This document shows positions 39,068 to 46,829 of a stretch of 52,130 nt of DNA, in pieces. The number at the start of each line of letters is the position of its first letter. Within the stretch, counting starts at the first letter, position 1. Below the pieces are notes generated by a model, which saw only the letters and a program-made list of their open reading frames with translations, made no database searches and was not told the origin of the DNA. The translations under genes were made by a program, and so were the position numbers. Source of the stretch: JAKFDK01 sp036676195 (GTDB lineage: Bacteria; Bacillota; Sulfobacillia; Symbiobacteriales; ZC4RG38); assembly GCA_036676195.1 (NCBI GenBank), contig JAKFDK010000079.1, positions 1 through 52,130 of the forward strand, in the 5' to 3' direction.

Positions 39068-39924
39068 TCGCCCACCTCCCTGGCCCGGATGCTGTAAGCC
39101 AGACTCAAAATGGAGGCCATCAGCTCCAGAAAGACCTGATCGACATCGGCGGAGAATGCGCCTGCCTTACGGTGATAAACCCCGATCACGCCGCGGGCCT
39201 GGTCCGCCACGGTTACGGCACACACCAGTAACGACTGGCAATCCGGCAGTACCCAGCGGCCCGGTGTCATGATCCGGGCGCACTGCCGCCCGGCGTTTGG
39301 CACCAACTGGGGCGATTGCTGGTTCATGGCCATCTGACAGGCACGTACGTTCAGCAAATGTTGGACGATTACCTCACTCAGGGTTTCATTCACAACAGAG
39401 ATGAGCGCCATTCCTTCTTCCTTTGGTACTGGCACCAGCAGGAAGGTTTCCTTGCCGGGCTCGGCCGGTCCGCAGTACTGGTGGGCCGCCTGGTAGACCA
39501 ACCGGCGCAATTCGTTAAACTTATGTACATCGAATTTGGTGACCAGCTTGCGCAGGCGGCCGGTGAAATTGTAGTTTTCGTCGTAGACCAAAAGAAAGCG
39601 CTCCAGGTCTTCCTCTAGCTTGTTCAGCCGTTCCTCTGCTTCTCCGGGACGTTGCAGGCGCCATTCCAGCCAGGCCACCCCACCGCCCAGAACGGCCAGC
39701 AGCGCGGCGACGGGCAGCAGCAGCACGTGCAGGCTCAGGGTCTGGAAGGCCACCAGGTTCTCGGTGTACAGGGTGACCCAGGCGACCAGTTGCCGGTGCA
39801 CCCAGGGCGCCCACACCTCTGGCCCCAGAATGGTGGCAAGCCAGCTTGTGTAAAAGGACGTTACCAGCGTGCCAAGCAACAGGGACAGCAGGACCCATTT
39901 CCACACGCGTAAGGCCGGGCGCAC
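39064..39924 (-). CDS. Membrane-anchored GAF-domain protein in the element
   Basis: A GTG at 39924, seven bases after GGGGAGG, gives 286 residues. The TTG at 39945 would lie at the transcription start without a ribosome site. Two membrane helices (about residues 8-28 and 63-85) enclose a loop of about 35 residues. A short coiled coil (E-A-E-E-R-L-N-K-L-E-E-D-L-E-R-F) leads to a GAF-like domain of about 170 residues with V-L-P-D-C-Q-S-L-L-V-C-A-V-T-V and R-G-V-I-G-V-Y-H-R-K-A-G-A-F-S. There is no kinase, cyclase or DNA-binding output domain, so it may signal through a partner. It is an unusual cargo and a possible sensor for element control. Confidence 0.78.
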   Translation of the reverse strand: MRPALRVWKWVLLSLLLGTLVTSFYTSWLATILGPEVWAPWVHRQLVAWVTLYTENLVAFQTLSLHVLLLPVAALLAVLGGGVAWLEWRLQRPGEAEERLNKLEEDLERFLLVYDENYNFTGRLRKLVTKFDVHKFNELRRLVYQAAHQYCGPAEPGKETFLLVPVPKEEGMALISVVNETLSEVIVQHLLNVRACQMAMNQQSPQLVPNAGRQCARIMTPGRWVLPDCQSLLVCAVTVADQARGVIGVYHRKAGAFSADVDQVFLELMASILSLAYSIRAREVGD

Positions 39925-39956
39925 AAATGGGCCTCCCCTGGGCAACGAATATGTAA

Positions 39957-39984
39957 ATTATAACAGAAATCATCTAGAATGGAA
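39957..39984 (-). promoter_or_regulatory. Promoter of the GAF operon in the element
   Basis: A perfect TATAAT (minus strand, 39962-39957) is preceded by 16 bases and TTCCAT (39984-39979). The expected start near 39950 lies about 25 bases before the GTG of the GAF gene, so the leader is short and contains GGGGAGG. Confidence 0.65.
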
Positions 39985-40017
39985 ATCGGTCCAAGAATCA
40001 TGCAAGTCGATTGTGGG

Positions 40018-40082
40018 CGCCACCGCTCGTCTGGTGGCGAAAATAGCTGCTACGCCCGGCGTAGCCCGGAGAAACCGGGCTA
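40018..40082. repeat. Cluster of three inverted repeats at the right end of the element
   Basis: CGCCACC/GGTGGCG (40018-40039), GCTACGCC/GGCGTAGC (40049-40065) and TAGCCCGG/CCGGGCTA (40062-40082) lie in a row within 28 bases of the attR core. The second and third overlap, so only one can form at a time. They could be recombinase or directionality-factor binding sites, or transcript ends. Confidence 0.6.
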
Positions 40083-40109
40083 TTTGTGGTTCCCCAGTAT
40101 CTATGGTCC

Positions 40110-40117
40110 TAAAGCCG
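40110..40117 (+). repeat. attR core: right 8-bp direct repeat TAAAGCCG
   Basis: The repeat is identical to 36665-36672 and is followed by TGCTGATGAACACAGCC, which codes V-L-M-N-T-A, the missing subtilase helix. The bases to its left belong to the element. See the element entry for the restored junction. Confidence 0.85.
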
Positions 40118-40650
40118 TGCTGATGAACACAGCCAGGTGGATGCAGGGGCAAGGCGAGGCGGCGGACCAGGGGACTGGCCGGCTGGATCTGGAAAAAGCG
40201 GCCGCAGCCCGGGCCGTGCTGGTGACGGTCGGCGAGACCAGGGCGGCTTCGCACAGCTTTGGCCTGTTGGAACACAAGGGTGAGAAGACGACGGTGTCCC
40301 AGGAGCTTCAGGTGGCGGACCTGGGCCAGGCCGGCGGCAGCATTTGCCGGCTCCGGCTGTCCTGGATCCGGCGGGCCCCCGGCATGTTTGCCCGCATGAG
40401 CAGCCGGCAACTGGTGGTGGCGCAGGGCAGTTCGGCCAGTTTCCAACTCAGCCTGAACATCAATGGCGGCAAAGTGCCGGACGGCACGTACACGGGCCTG
40501 ATTGAAGCGCACATGGGTCGCAACCGGCTGCGGCTTCCCTTCGCCATTACCGTGAAAGGCGCCATTCCATCGGTGCCGCCGCCGCCAGGACCGTCCGCAC
40601 CGCCGAGCAGCGAGGAGTCACCCTGCACGGATGCCCGTTGCCGGCGGTGA
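40118..40650 (+). pseudogene. 3' part of the split subtilase gene
   Basis: Joined after K-A, this fragment continues V-L-M-N-T-A-R-W-M-Q-G-Q-G and T-G-R-L-D-L-E-K-A-A-A-A-R-A, the final helix and end of the S8 catalytic domain. A beta domain of about 110 residues follows, with L-G-Q-A-G-G-S-I-C-R-L-R and P-D-G-T-Y-T-G-L-I-E-A, then a proline-rich tail. The frame upstream of 40110 has an ATG at 39979 but no ribosome site, and its first 44 codons are element DNA without protein-like features. In the integrated state the piece is untranslated or makes a useless product; it becomes coding when the element is removed. 'Pseudogene' describes the present arrangement only. Confidence 0.88.
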
Positions 40651-40660
40651 CCCATCACCT

Positions 40661-40688
40661 GGGGATCGCCCCGCCCGGGGCGGTCCCC
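40661..40688 (+). repeat. Hairpin between the tandem subtilase genes
   Basis: CGCCCC and GGGGCG (inside GGGGATCGCCCC/GGGGCGGTCCCC) form a strong stem with no T-run, 11 bases after the first gene and 24 bases before the second. It could stabilise a processed mRNA end or reduce read-through between the two protease genes. Confidence 0.5.
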
Positions 40689-40711
40689 CTGGTTCAGGGA
40701 GGGGAAAAGGT

Positions 40712-43700
40712 ATGGGCGGAAAGCGTGTCATGATCATCTGCGGACCGGATAACGTTTGTGTGGTGGAGTCAGCCCTGACGGCGGCGGGTGCCCGGGTGGA
40801 GCACCGGTTCGAACTGCTGGGCGGGCTGTGCGCCCGGGTAACGCCCCAGGTGCTGATGCAGTTGCTGGAGCAGAATCCGGAACTGACGGTGTTCCCCGAC
40901 GCCAGGCTGTACCTGCCGCCGCTGCCCTTGCAGCGGGACCAGGGCCTGGGCGCTCCGGCTGTCGGCCTGCCGGACCCGGCGGCCTCCGGCCCGCAAAGCG
41001 GCGGTCCGGCCGCCGCCACCAGCCCGCTGGAGCCGGGGACCGCGCCCGAAGCCGTGCGCATCCTGCAGGCTGACAAGGTCCGGGCGCTGGGCCTGGACGG
41101 CAGTGGCGTCCGCATTTGTATCATCGACTCCGGGGTGGACTTCGCCCACCCGGACCTGGCCGGAACAGCTCTCACCGACAGTGAGGGTCGCCTGCTTGCC
41201 GCCGACTTTACCGGTACCGATCTGACTGATACCCTCGGCCATGGCACCGCGGTGGCCGGCAACATAGCCAGCCAGGGCCGGCAGGTGTATCAGGTGGCTG
41301 ACCCCGGCTTGCCGCCAGTCTACCACCGCATTGTCGGCATTGCCCCCGGGGTGCGGCTGATGAGCGCCAAGGTCTTCGACACCCGGGTGCCGGGGGTCGG
41401 GGGCTGGGAGTCCTCGATTATTGCCGCCCTGGAGTGGGCGGTGCAAAACGGCGCCCACATCGTGAACATGAGCCTGGGCGGGGCCAATGTCCCCAACAAC
41501 GGGGTAGACGCCGTGGCCATGGCGGTGGCGACAGTAAGGGCGCGGGGTGTGGCGGTTTTCTGCGCCGCCGGCAACGAGGGCAGCGGCGATGGGTCGATTT
41601 CCAGCCCGGGCAGCGGCATCGCCAGCATCGGTGTGGGCGCCACCACCGCCTACCGCAGCTTTGGCGAGATCAACTACCTGGCGGCTCCGGGCAAGTTCGC
41701 CGTGGATCAGATGGCCGGTTTCAGCAGCCACGGACCCACCACCGACGGCCGGATCAAGCCCGACCTCTGCTCGCCCGGCGCCTTTGACTGGAGCCTGGCT
41801 CCGGCCGCCGGGTCCGAGGAGGGCACCCTTTTCCAGCTCTTCGGCGGCACCAGTCAGGCCACCCCCATGGCCGTGGGGGCGGCAGCCCTGGTCTGGCAGG
41901 CATTCCGGCAGCAGCACGGGCGGGCGCCCACGCCGGATGAGCTGCTGCGGATGCTGGTTGCCACCGCTGATGACCTGGGCTACCCGGCCACCGCTCAGGG
42001 CGTCGGCCGGATCAACGCCCTGCGGGCGGTGGAAGCGGCGCTGGACAAGGGCACCACCCCGCTTTTGGAGGCAGCGGACAGCGTACATGGCATCACGGCG
42101 GCCGGCCACAGCCGGGCAGTCACCCTGCGCTTACGCAACCCTGGCAGCACTCCGCTGCAGCTCCAGTGCCGGGCGACTGTTCTGCAGCCTGACGCCCGTT
42201 CCTACCGCCTGGTGGGGATGCTGAACGGGGTCCGGCGGGACCAGCAGATCGAGATTGCGGTTCCGGCCGGGGTGGAACTGCTCCACGTGCAACTGTGCTG
42301 GACCGGCACGGCCGGCACCACCACAGCCCCGCGGGCGGTGATTGCCCTGTACGACCCGGCCGGCAATTTTGTGAACTACCAGAACCCGGCCGCCGCCGGG
42401 GAAGCCGAACTGGGGCGTACGGTCGAGACCTGGGCGGCGCGGCCGCAGACCGGCACCTGGACGGCCCGGATGATCCTGCGTCCGACCGGCTACCAGGGTG
42501 AGCTGCCGTACAGCCTGACGGTGAACTTCATGCAGCGGCGGCCCTGGTCGTGGGCCCGGATGCCCCGGACCGTCACCATCGCCGCCGGCCAGGCCGAGAC
42601 ACTGACCTGTCAGGTGGCGGTGCCCGAACTGGCCCCGGCCGGGCAGCACGAGGCCCGGCTGGAGTTCGAGGCCGGCGGCCGTAACCTGGTAGTGCCGGTG
42701 GCGGTAAGTGTCCCGGTGTCCATCAGCCAGGGCGTGGGGACCTTCAGCGGCCATTTCCGCCATGGTCATCAGGGGTCGTACCAGAGCGGCGACTGGCGTA
42801 CCTATCCGTTCAAGGTTCCGGCCGGCACTCGCACCCTGGCGGTAGCCGTGCACTGGCCGGATGCCCATAACACCCTGCGGGCGTATCTGATCGATCCGGA
42901 CGGCAATGCCGTGCTGGGCAAGTCCGGTGTGGAGGCAACGGCGGCCGGCCAGCCGGGCCCCCTGGGCCACGAACTGGTGTATGCCGGGCCGCGACCGGGC
43001 TGGTGGCAGTTGATTCTGCACAGCGCCGTTTTCTCCGGCCGGTCGGAGCCGGAACCATTCCACGGCCGGATTCTGCTCGGCCCGGAAATGGCCCAACCCA
43101 GGGAACTGCGGCTGATCGCCTCCCCCGGGGCCAGGGTGCCGGTGGCCCTGGGGGTGCACAACCCCGGCTGGGTGCCGCTGGAGGTTTTCATCAGAGCCCA
43201 GACCCCGGGCTCCCGCCTGCAGACCCGGGAGTTCAAGGCCGAACTGCACACCGGTCTGGATGCATCGGGCCAGGGCAGCGGCCTGCAGGAAGCGGGGCCC
43301 TTCACGGTCCCGCCCGGCGCCCGCTTGCTGGCAGCTTATGTGACCTGGGATCAGCCCGGGGTCGAGGTGGCCCTGACCCTGATCGACCCGCTGACCAACA
43401 ATATTCTGGCCTTTGCCGGCAGTCGGGACGGGCAGGCGCTGGCGGTGGTGCGCAACCCGGCCCCGGGCAACTGGATCCTGGCCCTGAGCTCGAAGGCGCC
43501 GGGCAACCCGGCCAGCCTGACGTTGCAGGGCGGGTGGATCCTGCAGGCGCCGACACAGTTGAACAGTTTGTTGGCCAGCAGCCCCACCCTGCTCCTGCCC
43601 GGCGCTACGGCACTGGTGCCCGGGTGGCTGACGGCGCCGGCCAACCTGCGGGAGCCCCTGCAGGTTGAACTGCGGGTGATGACCCGGGAAGGGGACCAGT

Positions 43701-43795
43701 TAGCGGCCGTACCGGCCCGGCTGCAGCCGGCGGCACCAGCCGGACGGCGCCCCCGGCGCCGCCCGGGGTCCGCCCCGCCGCAGGCCCCGCAGTAA
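40712..43795 (+). CDS. Subtilisin-like protease (S8) with long C-terminal beta domains, no signal peptide
   Basis: ATG at 40712 follows GGGAGGGG (a frame opening at 40631 lacks a ribosome site) and gives 1,027 residues. The catalytic residues are Asp139 in C-I-I-D-S-G-V-D, His177 in L-G-H-G-T-A-V-A-G and Ser381 in F-G-G-T-S-Q-A-T-P, with the asparagine in C-A-A-G-N-E-G. The His box is H-G-T-A instead of H-G-T-H, and the Ser box G-T-S-Q-A-T-P instead of G-T-S-M-A-T-P. The first 100 residues act like a pro-domain. About 600 C-terminal residues form four or five beta domains with P-A-G-V-E-L-L-H-V-Q-L-C-W and V-P-A-G-T-R-T-L-A-V-A-V-H-W, similar to PPC domains. No signal peptide is visible. It starts 61 bases after the split subtilase gene. 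Confidence 0.92.
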   Translation: MGGKRVMIICGPDNVCVVESALTAAGARVEHRFELLGGLCARVTPQVLMQLLEQNPELTVFPDARLYLPPLPLQRDQGLGAPAVGLPDPAASGPQSGGPAAATSPLEPGTAPEAVRILQADKVRALGLDGSGVRICIIDSGVDFAHPDLAGTALTDSEGRLLAADFTGTDLTDTLGHGTAVAGNIASQGRQVYQVADPGLPPVYHRIVGIAPGVRLMSAKVFDTRVPGVGGWESSIIAALEWAVQNGAHIVNMSLGGANVPNNGVDAVAMAVATVRARGVAVFCAAGNEGSGDGSISSPGSGIASIGVGATTAYRSFGEINYLAAPGKFAVDQMAGFSSHGPTTDGRIKPDLCSPGAFDWSLAPAAGSEEGTLFQLFGGTSQATPMAVGAAALVWQAFRQQHGRAPTPDELLRMLVATADDLGYPATAQGVGRINALRAVEAALDKGTTPLLEAADSVHGITAAGHSRAVTLRLRNPGSTPLQLQCRATVLQPDARSYRLVGMLNGVRRDQQIEIAVPAGVELLHVQLCWTGTAGTTTAPRAVIALYDPAGNFVNYQNPAAAGEAELGRTVETWAARPQTGTWTARMILRPTGYQGELPYSLTVNFMQRRPWSWARMPRTVTIAAGQAETLTCQVAVPELAPAGQHEARLEFEAGGRNLVVPVAVSVPVSISQGVGTFSGHFRHGHQGSYQSGDWRTYPFKVPAGTRTLAVAVHWPDAHNTLRAYLIDPDGNAVLGKSGVEATAAGQPGPLGHELVYAGPRPGWWQLILHSAVFSGRSEPEPFHGRILLGPEMAQPRELRLIASPGARVPVALGVHNPGWVPLEVFIRAQTPGSRLQTREFKAELHTGLDASGQGSGLQEAGPFTVPPGARLLAAYVTWDQPGVEVALTLIDPLTNNILAFAGSRDGQALAVVRNPAPGNWILALSSKAPGNPASLTLQGGWILQAPTQLNSLLASSPTLLLPGATALVPGWLTAPANLREPLQVELRVMTREGDQLAAVPARLQPAAPAGRRPRRRPGSAPPQAPQ

Positions 43796-43816
43796 TCCGC
43801 TCCGACCCAGGATTCG

Positions 43817-43850
43817 GGGACCGCGGGCATGGGCCCGCGGTCCTGTTTTT
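43817..43850 (+). terminator. Terminator of the tandem subtilase region
   Basis: GGACCGCGGGC, ATG and GCCCGCGGTCC form an 11-base stem followed by TGTTTTT. It lies 22 bases after the stop of the second subtilase gene. Confidence 0.9.
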
Positions 43851-43948
43851 GAATCGGGAACAGGAATGAGCCGTCATCGTCTAAAATGTGTAAGCTTGAG
43901 TGTTAATCGCGTTGGCTGACGGCGGTCTCGGGTACAGGGGGTGGTGCC

Positions 43949-45643
43949 TTGACGGAACGGTCGGACGAAGACCTGTGGGCGGAGGCGGAGCTGGCGGCGG
44001 CGCGGCTTGACCAGGTCAAGCCTGACGTGGCGCGGCGGGCCACCACACCCGTCCCGAGTGCCGCCGCCGCTGCCGCCGCCGCCGGGTCAGCCACTCCCCG
44101 GTCGGGGCGGGGAACGGCCACCCCGGTGCGGGCTGATGTCGGGACCCTGGCGAACCGGCAGCCGGAGGCGTTTGTGGCTCTGACCGGTCGTTTTCGCAGC
44201 GGCGGCTATCCGGCGGAACTGGATCTGCCGGAGCCGGCGTCAGGCTCCTGGGGCACACGGCTCTTGTCGGTTCTGCTGGTGGTGGCGGTGGGAGCCGGTA
44301 CGGTAGCGTTTTCGGCCTTTCCCGTTCTGCGCAATATGGCGGCTGCCGTAGTGGCGCCCCTGACCGTGCTATCGGATCGCCAGCCCCCGCCGCCAACGGC
44401 GGCTGTGCCACACGACCTGCCGCCGGTGACGGCCGTACCCCTGGCGCCGCCGGACGATGAGGTCGTCACGGTGGTCGCCGTGGGGGATATCATGCTGGCC
44501 CGGGCCATTGCCCCGCGGCTGGGCCAGCCGGGGAATGTCCTGTACCCCTTTGCGGCGGTGGCCCCCCTCCTGCGGGCAGCGGACCTGACCGTGGGCAACC
44601 TGGAAAGCCCGGTGGCCGGCGGGGGAAAGCCGCGGGCGGGCAAGCCGTATGTCTTCCGTGCGCCGCCCCAGGCAGCCAGTACCCTGGCGGCGGCAGGCTT
44701 CGGGGCCGTGAGTCTGGCCAATAACCACACGGGCGATTATGGGGCCGACGGTCTCAGGGAGACCCTGCAGCACCTGCGCCGCGCCGGGGTGCAGAGCTTT
44801 GGCGCCGGGCTCACCCGAACCGAGGCGCAGGGTCCGCTGAACTGGACGTCCAGGGGCACCCGCATTGCCTTTGTCGGGTTTAACGATGTGGAACTGCCGG
44901 GACTGAGCGCCACTGACCAGGACCCCGGGATTTTTGCCGCAACCGAAAAAGATTTGGTCGACGCCGTTGCCCGCGCCCGGCGCGAAGCGGACTTTGTGGT
45001 GGTGATGCCCCACTGGGGGCCAGAGTACCAGCCCCTGCCCGACGCCCGCCAACGCCAACTGGCCCGGCTGCTGACCGAGGCGGGGGCAGACCTGATCCTC
45101 GGTGCGCATCCCCATGTCCGTCAGTCGGTGGAGATCATGGCCGGCAAGCCAGTCGTGTACAGCCTGGGCAATTTCGCCTTTGACGGCATGCAAAATCAGC
45201 CCGGCGGCGCCACCGAGGGCGCTTTGGTGCGTTTTCGGGTACATAAGGGGCAACTGCTGGGCCTGGAGCAAATCGTGGTACGCATCAGCCCGGACGGTGT
45301 TCCCCAGCCGGCGCCTGACCTGCCTCAGGGACGCACCTGGATGGAAATCGTCGGTAATCTGGCCTTGCGCTGGCGGGGCGACCCGGCGGCGGACCGGAAC
45401 GACCTGGTGTCCCTGGACCGGCTGTTGCAGCCCTCTACCTGCCCCGTCGGGCGTTACCGGGTGCTGTCGGTGGCGGTCGAAGGCATCGAACTGGAGAACG
45501 AGCAATACGTGGGCAGCCGTTACTGGCTGACAGCCGCCGGCGACCCGATTGGCTGCGCGGGCCTGCCGCCGGTGCTCCTGCAGTCGTTGGCCTGGGAACT
45601 GGTGCCTGGCAGCCAGGTGGTGGTGCCGGCCGGGGGCCTCTGA
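43949..45643 (+). CDS. CapA-family (poly-gamma-glutamate synthesis-like) membrane-anchored metallophosphatase
   Basis: A TTG at 43949 follows GGGGGTGG and gives 564 residues. The N-terminal 95 residues are cytoplasmic and alanine-rich, followed by one membrane helix (V-L-L-V-V-A-V-G-A-G-T-V). The external domain is of the calcineurin-like CapA type: V-V-A-V-G-D-I-M-L-A-R, V-G-N-L-E-S-P-V, S-L-A-N-N-H-T-G-D-Y-G, M-P-H-W-G-P-E-Y and G-A-H-P-H-V-R-Q-S. The family takes part in capsule or peptidoglycan-linked polymer synthesis, but no capB or capC genes are near, so poly-glutamate production is not implied. A cell-envelope role is likely. Confidence 0.88.
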   Translation: MTERSDEDLWAEAELAAARLDQVKPDVARRATTPVPSAAAAAAAAGSATPRSGRGTATPVRADVGTLANRQPEAFVALTGRFRSGGYPAELDLPEPASGSWGTRLLSVLLVVAVGAGTVAFSAFPVLRNMAAAVVAPLTVLSDRQPPPPTAAVPHDLPPVTAVPLAPPDDEVVTVVAVGDIMLARAIAPRLGQPGNVLYPFAAVAPLLRAADLTVGNLESPVAGGGKPRAGKPYVFRAPPQAASTLAAAGFGAVSLANNHTGDYGADGLRETLQHLRRAGVQSFGAGLTRTEAQGPLNWTSRGTRIAFVGFNDVELPGLSATDQDPGIFAATEKDLVDAVARARREADFVVVMPHWGPEYQPLPDARQRQLARLLTEAGADLILGAHPHVRQSVEIMAGKPVVYSLGNFAFDGMQNQPGGATEGALVRFRVHKGQLLGLEQIVVRISPDGVPQPAPDLPQGRTWMEIVGNLALRWRGDPAADRNDLVSLDRLLQPSTCPVGRYRVLSVAVEGIELENEQYVGSRYWLTAAGDPIGCAGLPPVLLQSLAWELVPGSQVVVPAGGL

Positions 45644-45671
45644 CCAGGCCGGGCAGCCGGGGACCATGAAC

Positions 45672-45709
45672 AATAAAAGCGGGCTGGAACCCAGGTGGTC
45701 CCAGCCCGC
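45672..45709 (-). terminator. Terminator between convergent capA-like and DUF1444 genes
   Basis: On the minus strand GCGGGCTGG and CCAGCCCGC form a stem around a 12-base loop, followed by TTTTATTG. It ends the DUF1444 transcript and may also serve the plus-strand gene. Confidence 0.82.
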
Positions 45710-45726
45710 CGGCGTGCCTACGGGGA

Positions 45727-46596
45727 TTAGCTGACATCATCTTCCTCTTCCAGCGTGTCCAGGTGCGGCAGGAACTGTCCACCCTCGTATGCCAGCACAT
45801 GGGGGTGCACCGGGTAGGGGGAAATCCGGAAGGCTTCCCGCACGTGCCGCTCGACGGCGGCGGTGACCATGGCGTCGCCTTCGCCCCAGAGATACAGGGT
45901 ATCCCGGGCCGGTGCCGCCAGCAGCGGGCGCCCGGGCAAGGGGCCGGCCCACTTCAGCAAGCGGTCGGTTAGCAGCAGGCGGCTGGCGGCGTAGCCGTCC
46001 GGTGCATTCAGGGTGAACAGCAGGTGGTCCGTTCCGCCCATGTCTACAGGTTGCAGGTGCCCCGGCTCCGTGACAGCCGCCAGGTTCTCAAGAGCGATCC
46101 GCTGCAGGTCACCCATGGTGAGTTCCCACTCCTGCAAATGGTCGGGCGTCACATAAGTCATCCGGTCGGCCTCATCAATCACAAAGGTGACCATTAATCC
46201 GGCTGCCAGCGGGGTGGCCACCAGCAAATTCCGAAACGGCCGGAATACCTGGCGCCCCATCAGGCGGGGCAGCAGGCGCTCACGCGCCCCGGCGGCGGTA
46301 AAGCGATGATCGGGGCGCCCCAGCATACCCTCAATATAGACGGCCACTAACTCATCCCGTCCGGCGGGGTTGAGTCGATAGGCCCGATACGTGTTGTCCA
46401 GGTGCAATTCCAGTTCGCGTCCGTTCCGACGAATCACCAGGCCAAGGGCGTCCTTGGCCGCCACTCCGGCATCGGGGAACCGCTGCCCGATCTGTCGGGC
46501 CACGATCGCCGTGAACTCATTGGGGCTAAGGGATTCGTCGGGGTTCGGTGGCTCGCCGGGGTGGCCCCGTAGCCACCACCAAAAACGTTTGAGCAC
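45727..46596 (-). CDS. DUF1444 (YtpQ-like) protein
   Basis: A GTG at 46596, nine bases after GGGGAG, gives 289 residues starting M-L-K-R-F-W-W-W-L-R; an ATG at 46674 would add 26 residues without family character. The sequence has D-L/N-x-Y-R-A-Y-R, a central block (R-P-F-R-N-L-L-V-A-T-P-L-A-A-G-L-M-V-T-F-V-I-D) and H-L-L-F-T-L-N-A-P-D-G-Y-A-A-S-R-L-L-L. This matches the YtpQ type found across Bacilli and other Bacillota. The function of the family is unknown; the protein is soluble and cytoplasmic. It is a single-gene unit. Confidence 0.78.
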   Translation of the reverse strand: MLKRFWWWLRGHPGEPPNPDESLSPNEFTAIVARQIGQRFPDAGVAAKDALGLVIRRNGRELELHLDNTYRAYRLNPAGRDELVAVYIEGMLGRPDHRFTAAGARERLLPRLMGRQVFRPFRNLLVATPLAAGLMVTFVIDEADRMTYVTPDHLQEWELTMGDLQRIALENLAAVTEPGHLQPVDMGGTDHLLFTLNAPDGYAASRLLLTDRLLKWAGPLPGRPLLAAPARDTLYLWGEGDAMVTAAVERHVREAFRISPYPVHPHVLAYEGGQFLPHLDTLEEEDDVS

Positions 46597-46829
46597 GTGG
46601 ACCAACTCCCCACGGTTCGAATTCGGTCCGGTGCAGGTGCATCCCTGCTCTGTCAGCGGAGTTTGATTTTCCATCAGACGCTCGAAACCTGTAGTCCAGG
46701 GGGGACGTCTGACGATATGATAATATAATCTGCATCAAATAAAGGATACAAGACTGCAGTGCCGGCCTGAATGCTGATGGTATAGAATATACCTGGTTGG
46801 GCGTTTCGGACAAAGCAGGGGGATTAACG

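Larger units (their letters stand above)
36665..40117 (+). mobile_element. Serine-recombinase intervening element inside the subtilase gene
   Basis: The segment between the two TAAAGCCG repeats is 3,445 bp long with one repeat counted. It interrupts a subtilase gene between the catalytic serine region and its conserved C-terminal helix. Deleting it leaves one repeat and turns I-K-A-A-M-T-V-stop into I-K-A-V-L-M-N-T-A-R, which matches the S8 family pattern. It codes for a large serine recombinase, a 55-residue protein on the same strand and three genes on the opposite strand (GAF-membrane protein, 58 and 57 residues). No phage structural or conjugation genes are present. The build is that of small programmed intervening elements; a simple integrated mobile element is the alternative. 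Confidence 0.88.

Noticed and set aside
39979..40117. A separate gene starting at ATG 39979 and running to 40650
   Set aside because: The first 44 codons are the hairpin-rich element end and have no ribosome site; the conserved part starts at the attR core and completes the split subtilase.
36665..40117. The element as a conjugative or phage genome
   Set aside because: There are no structural, replication, packaging or transfer genes, and the total length is only 3.4 kb.
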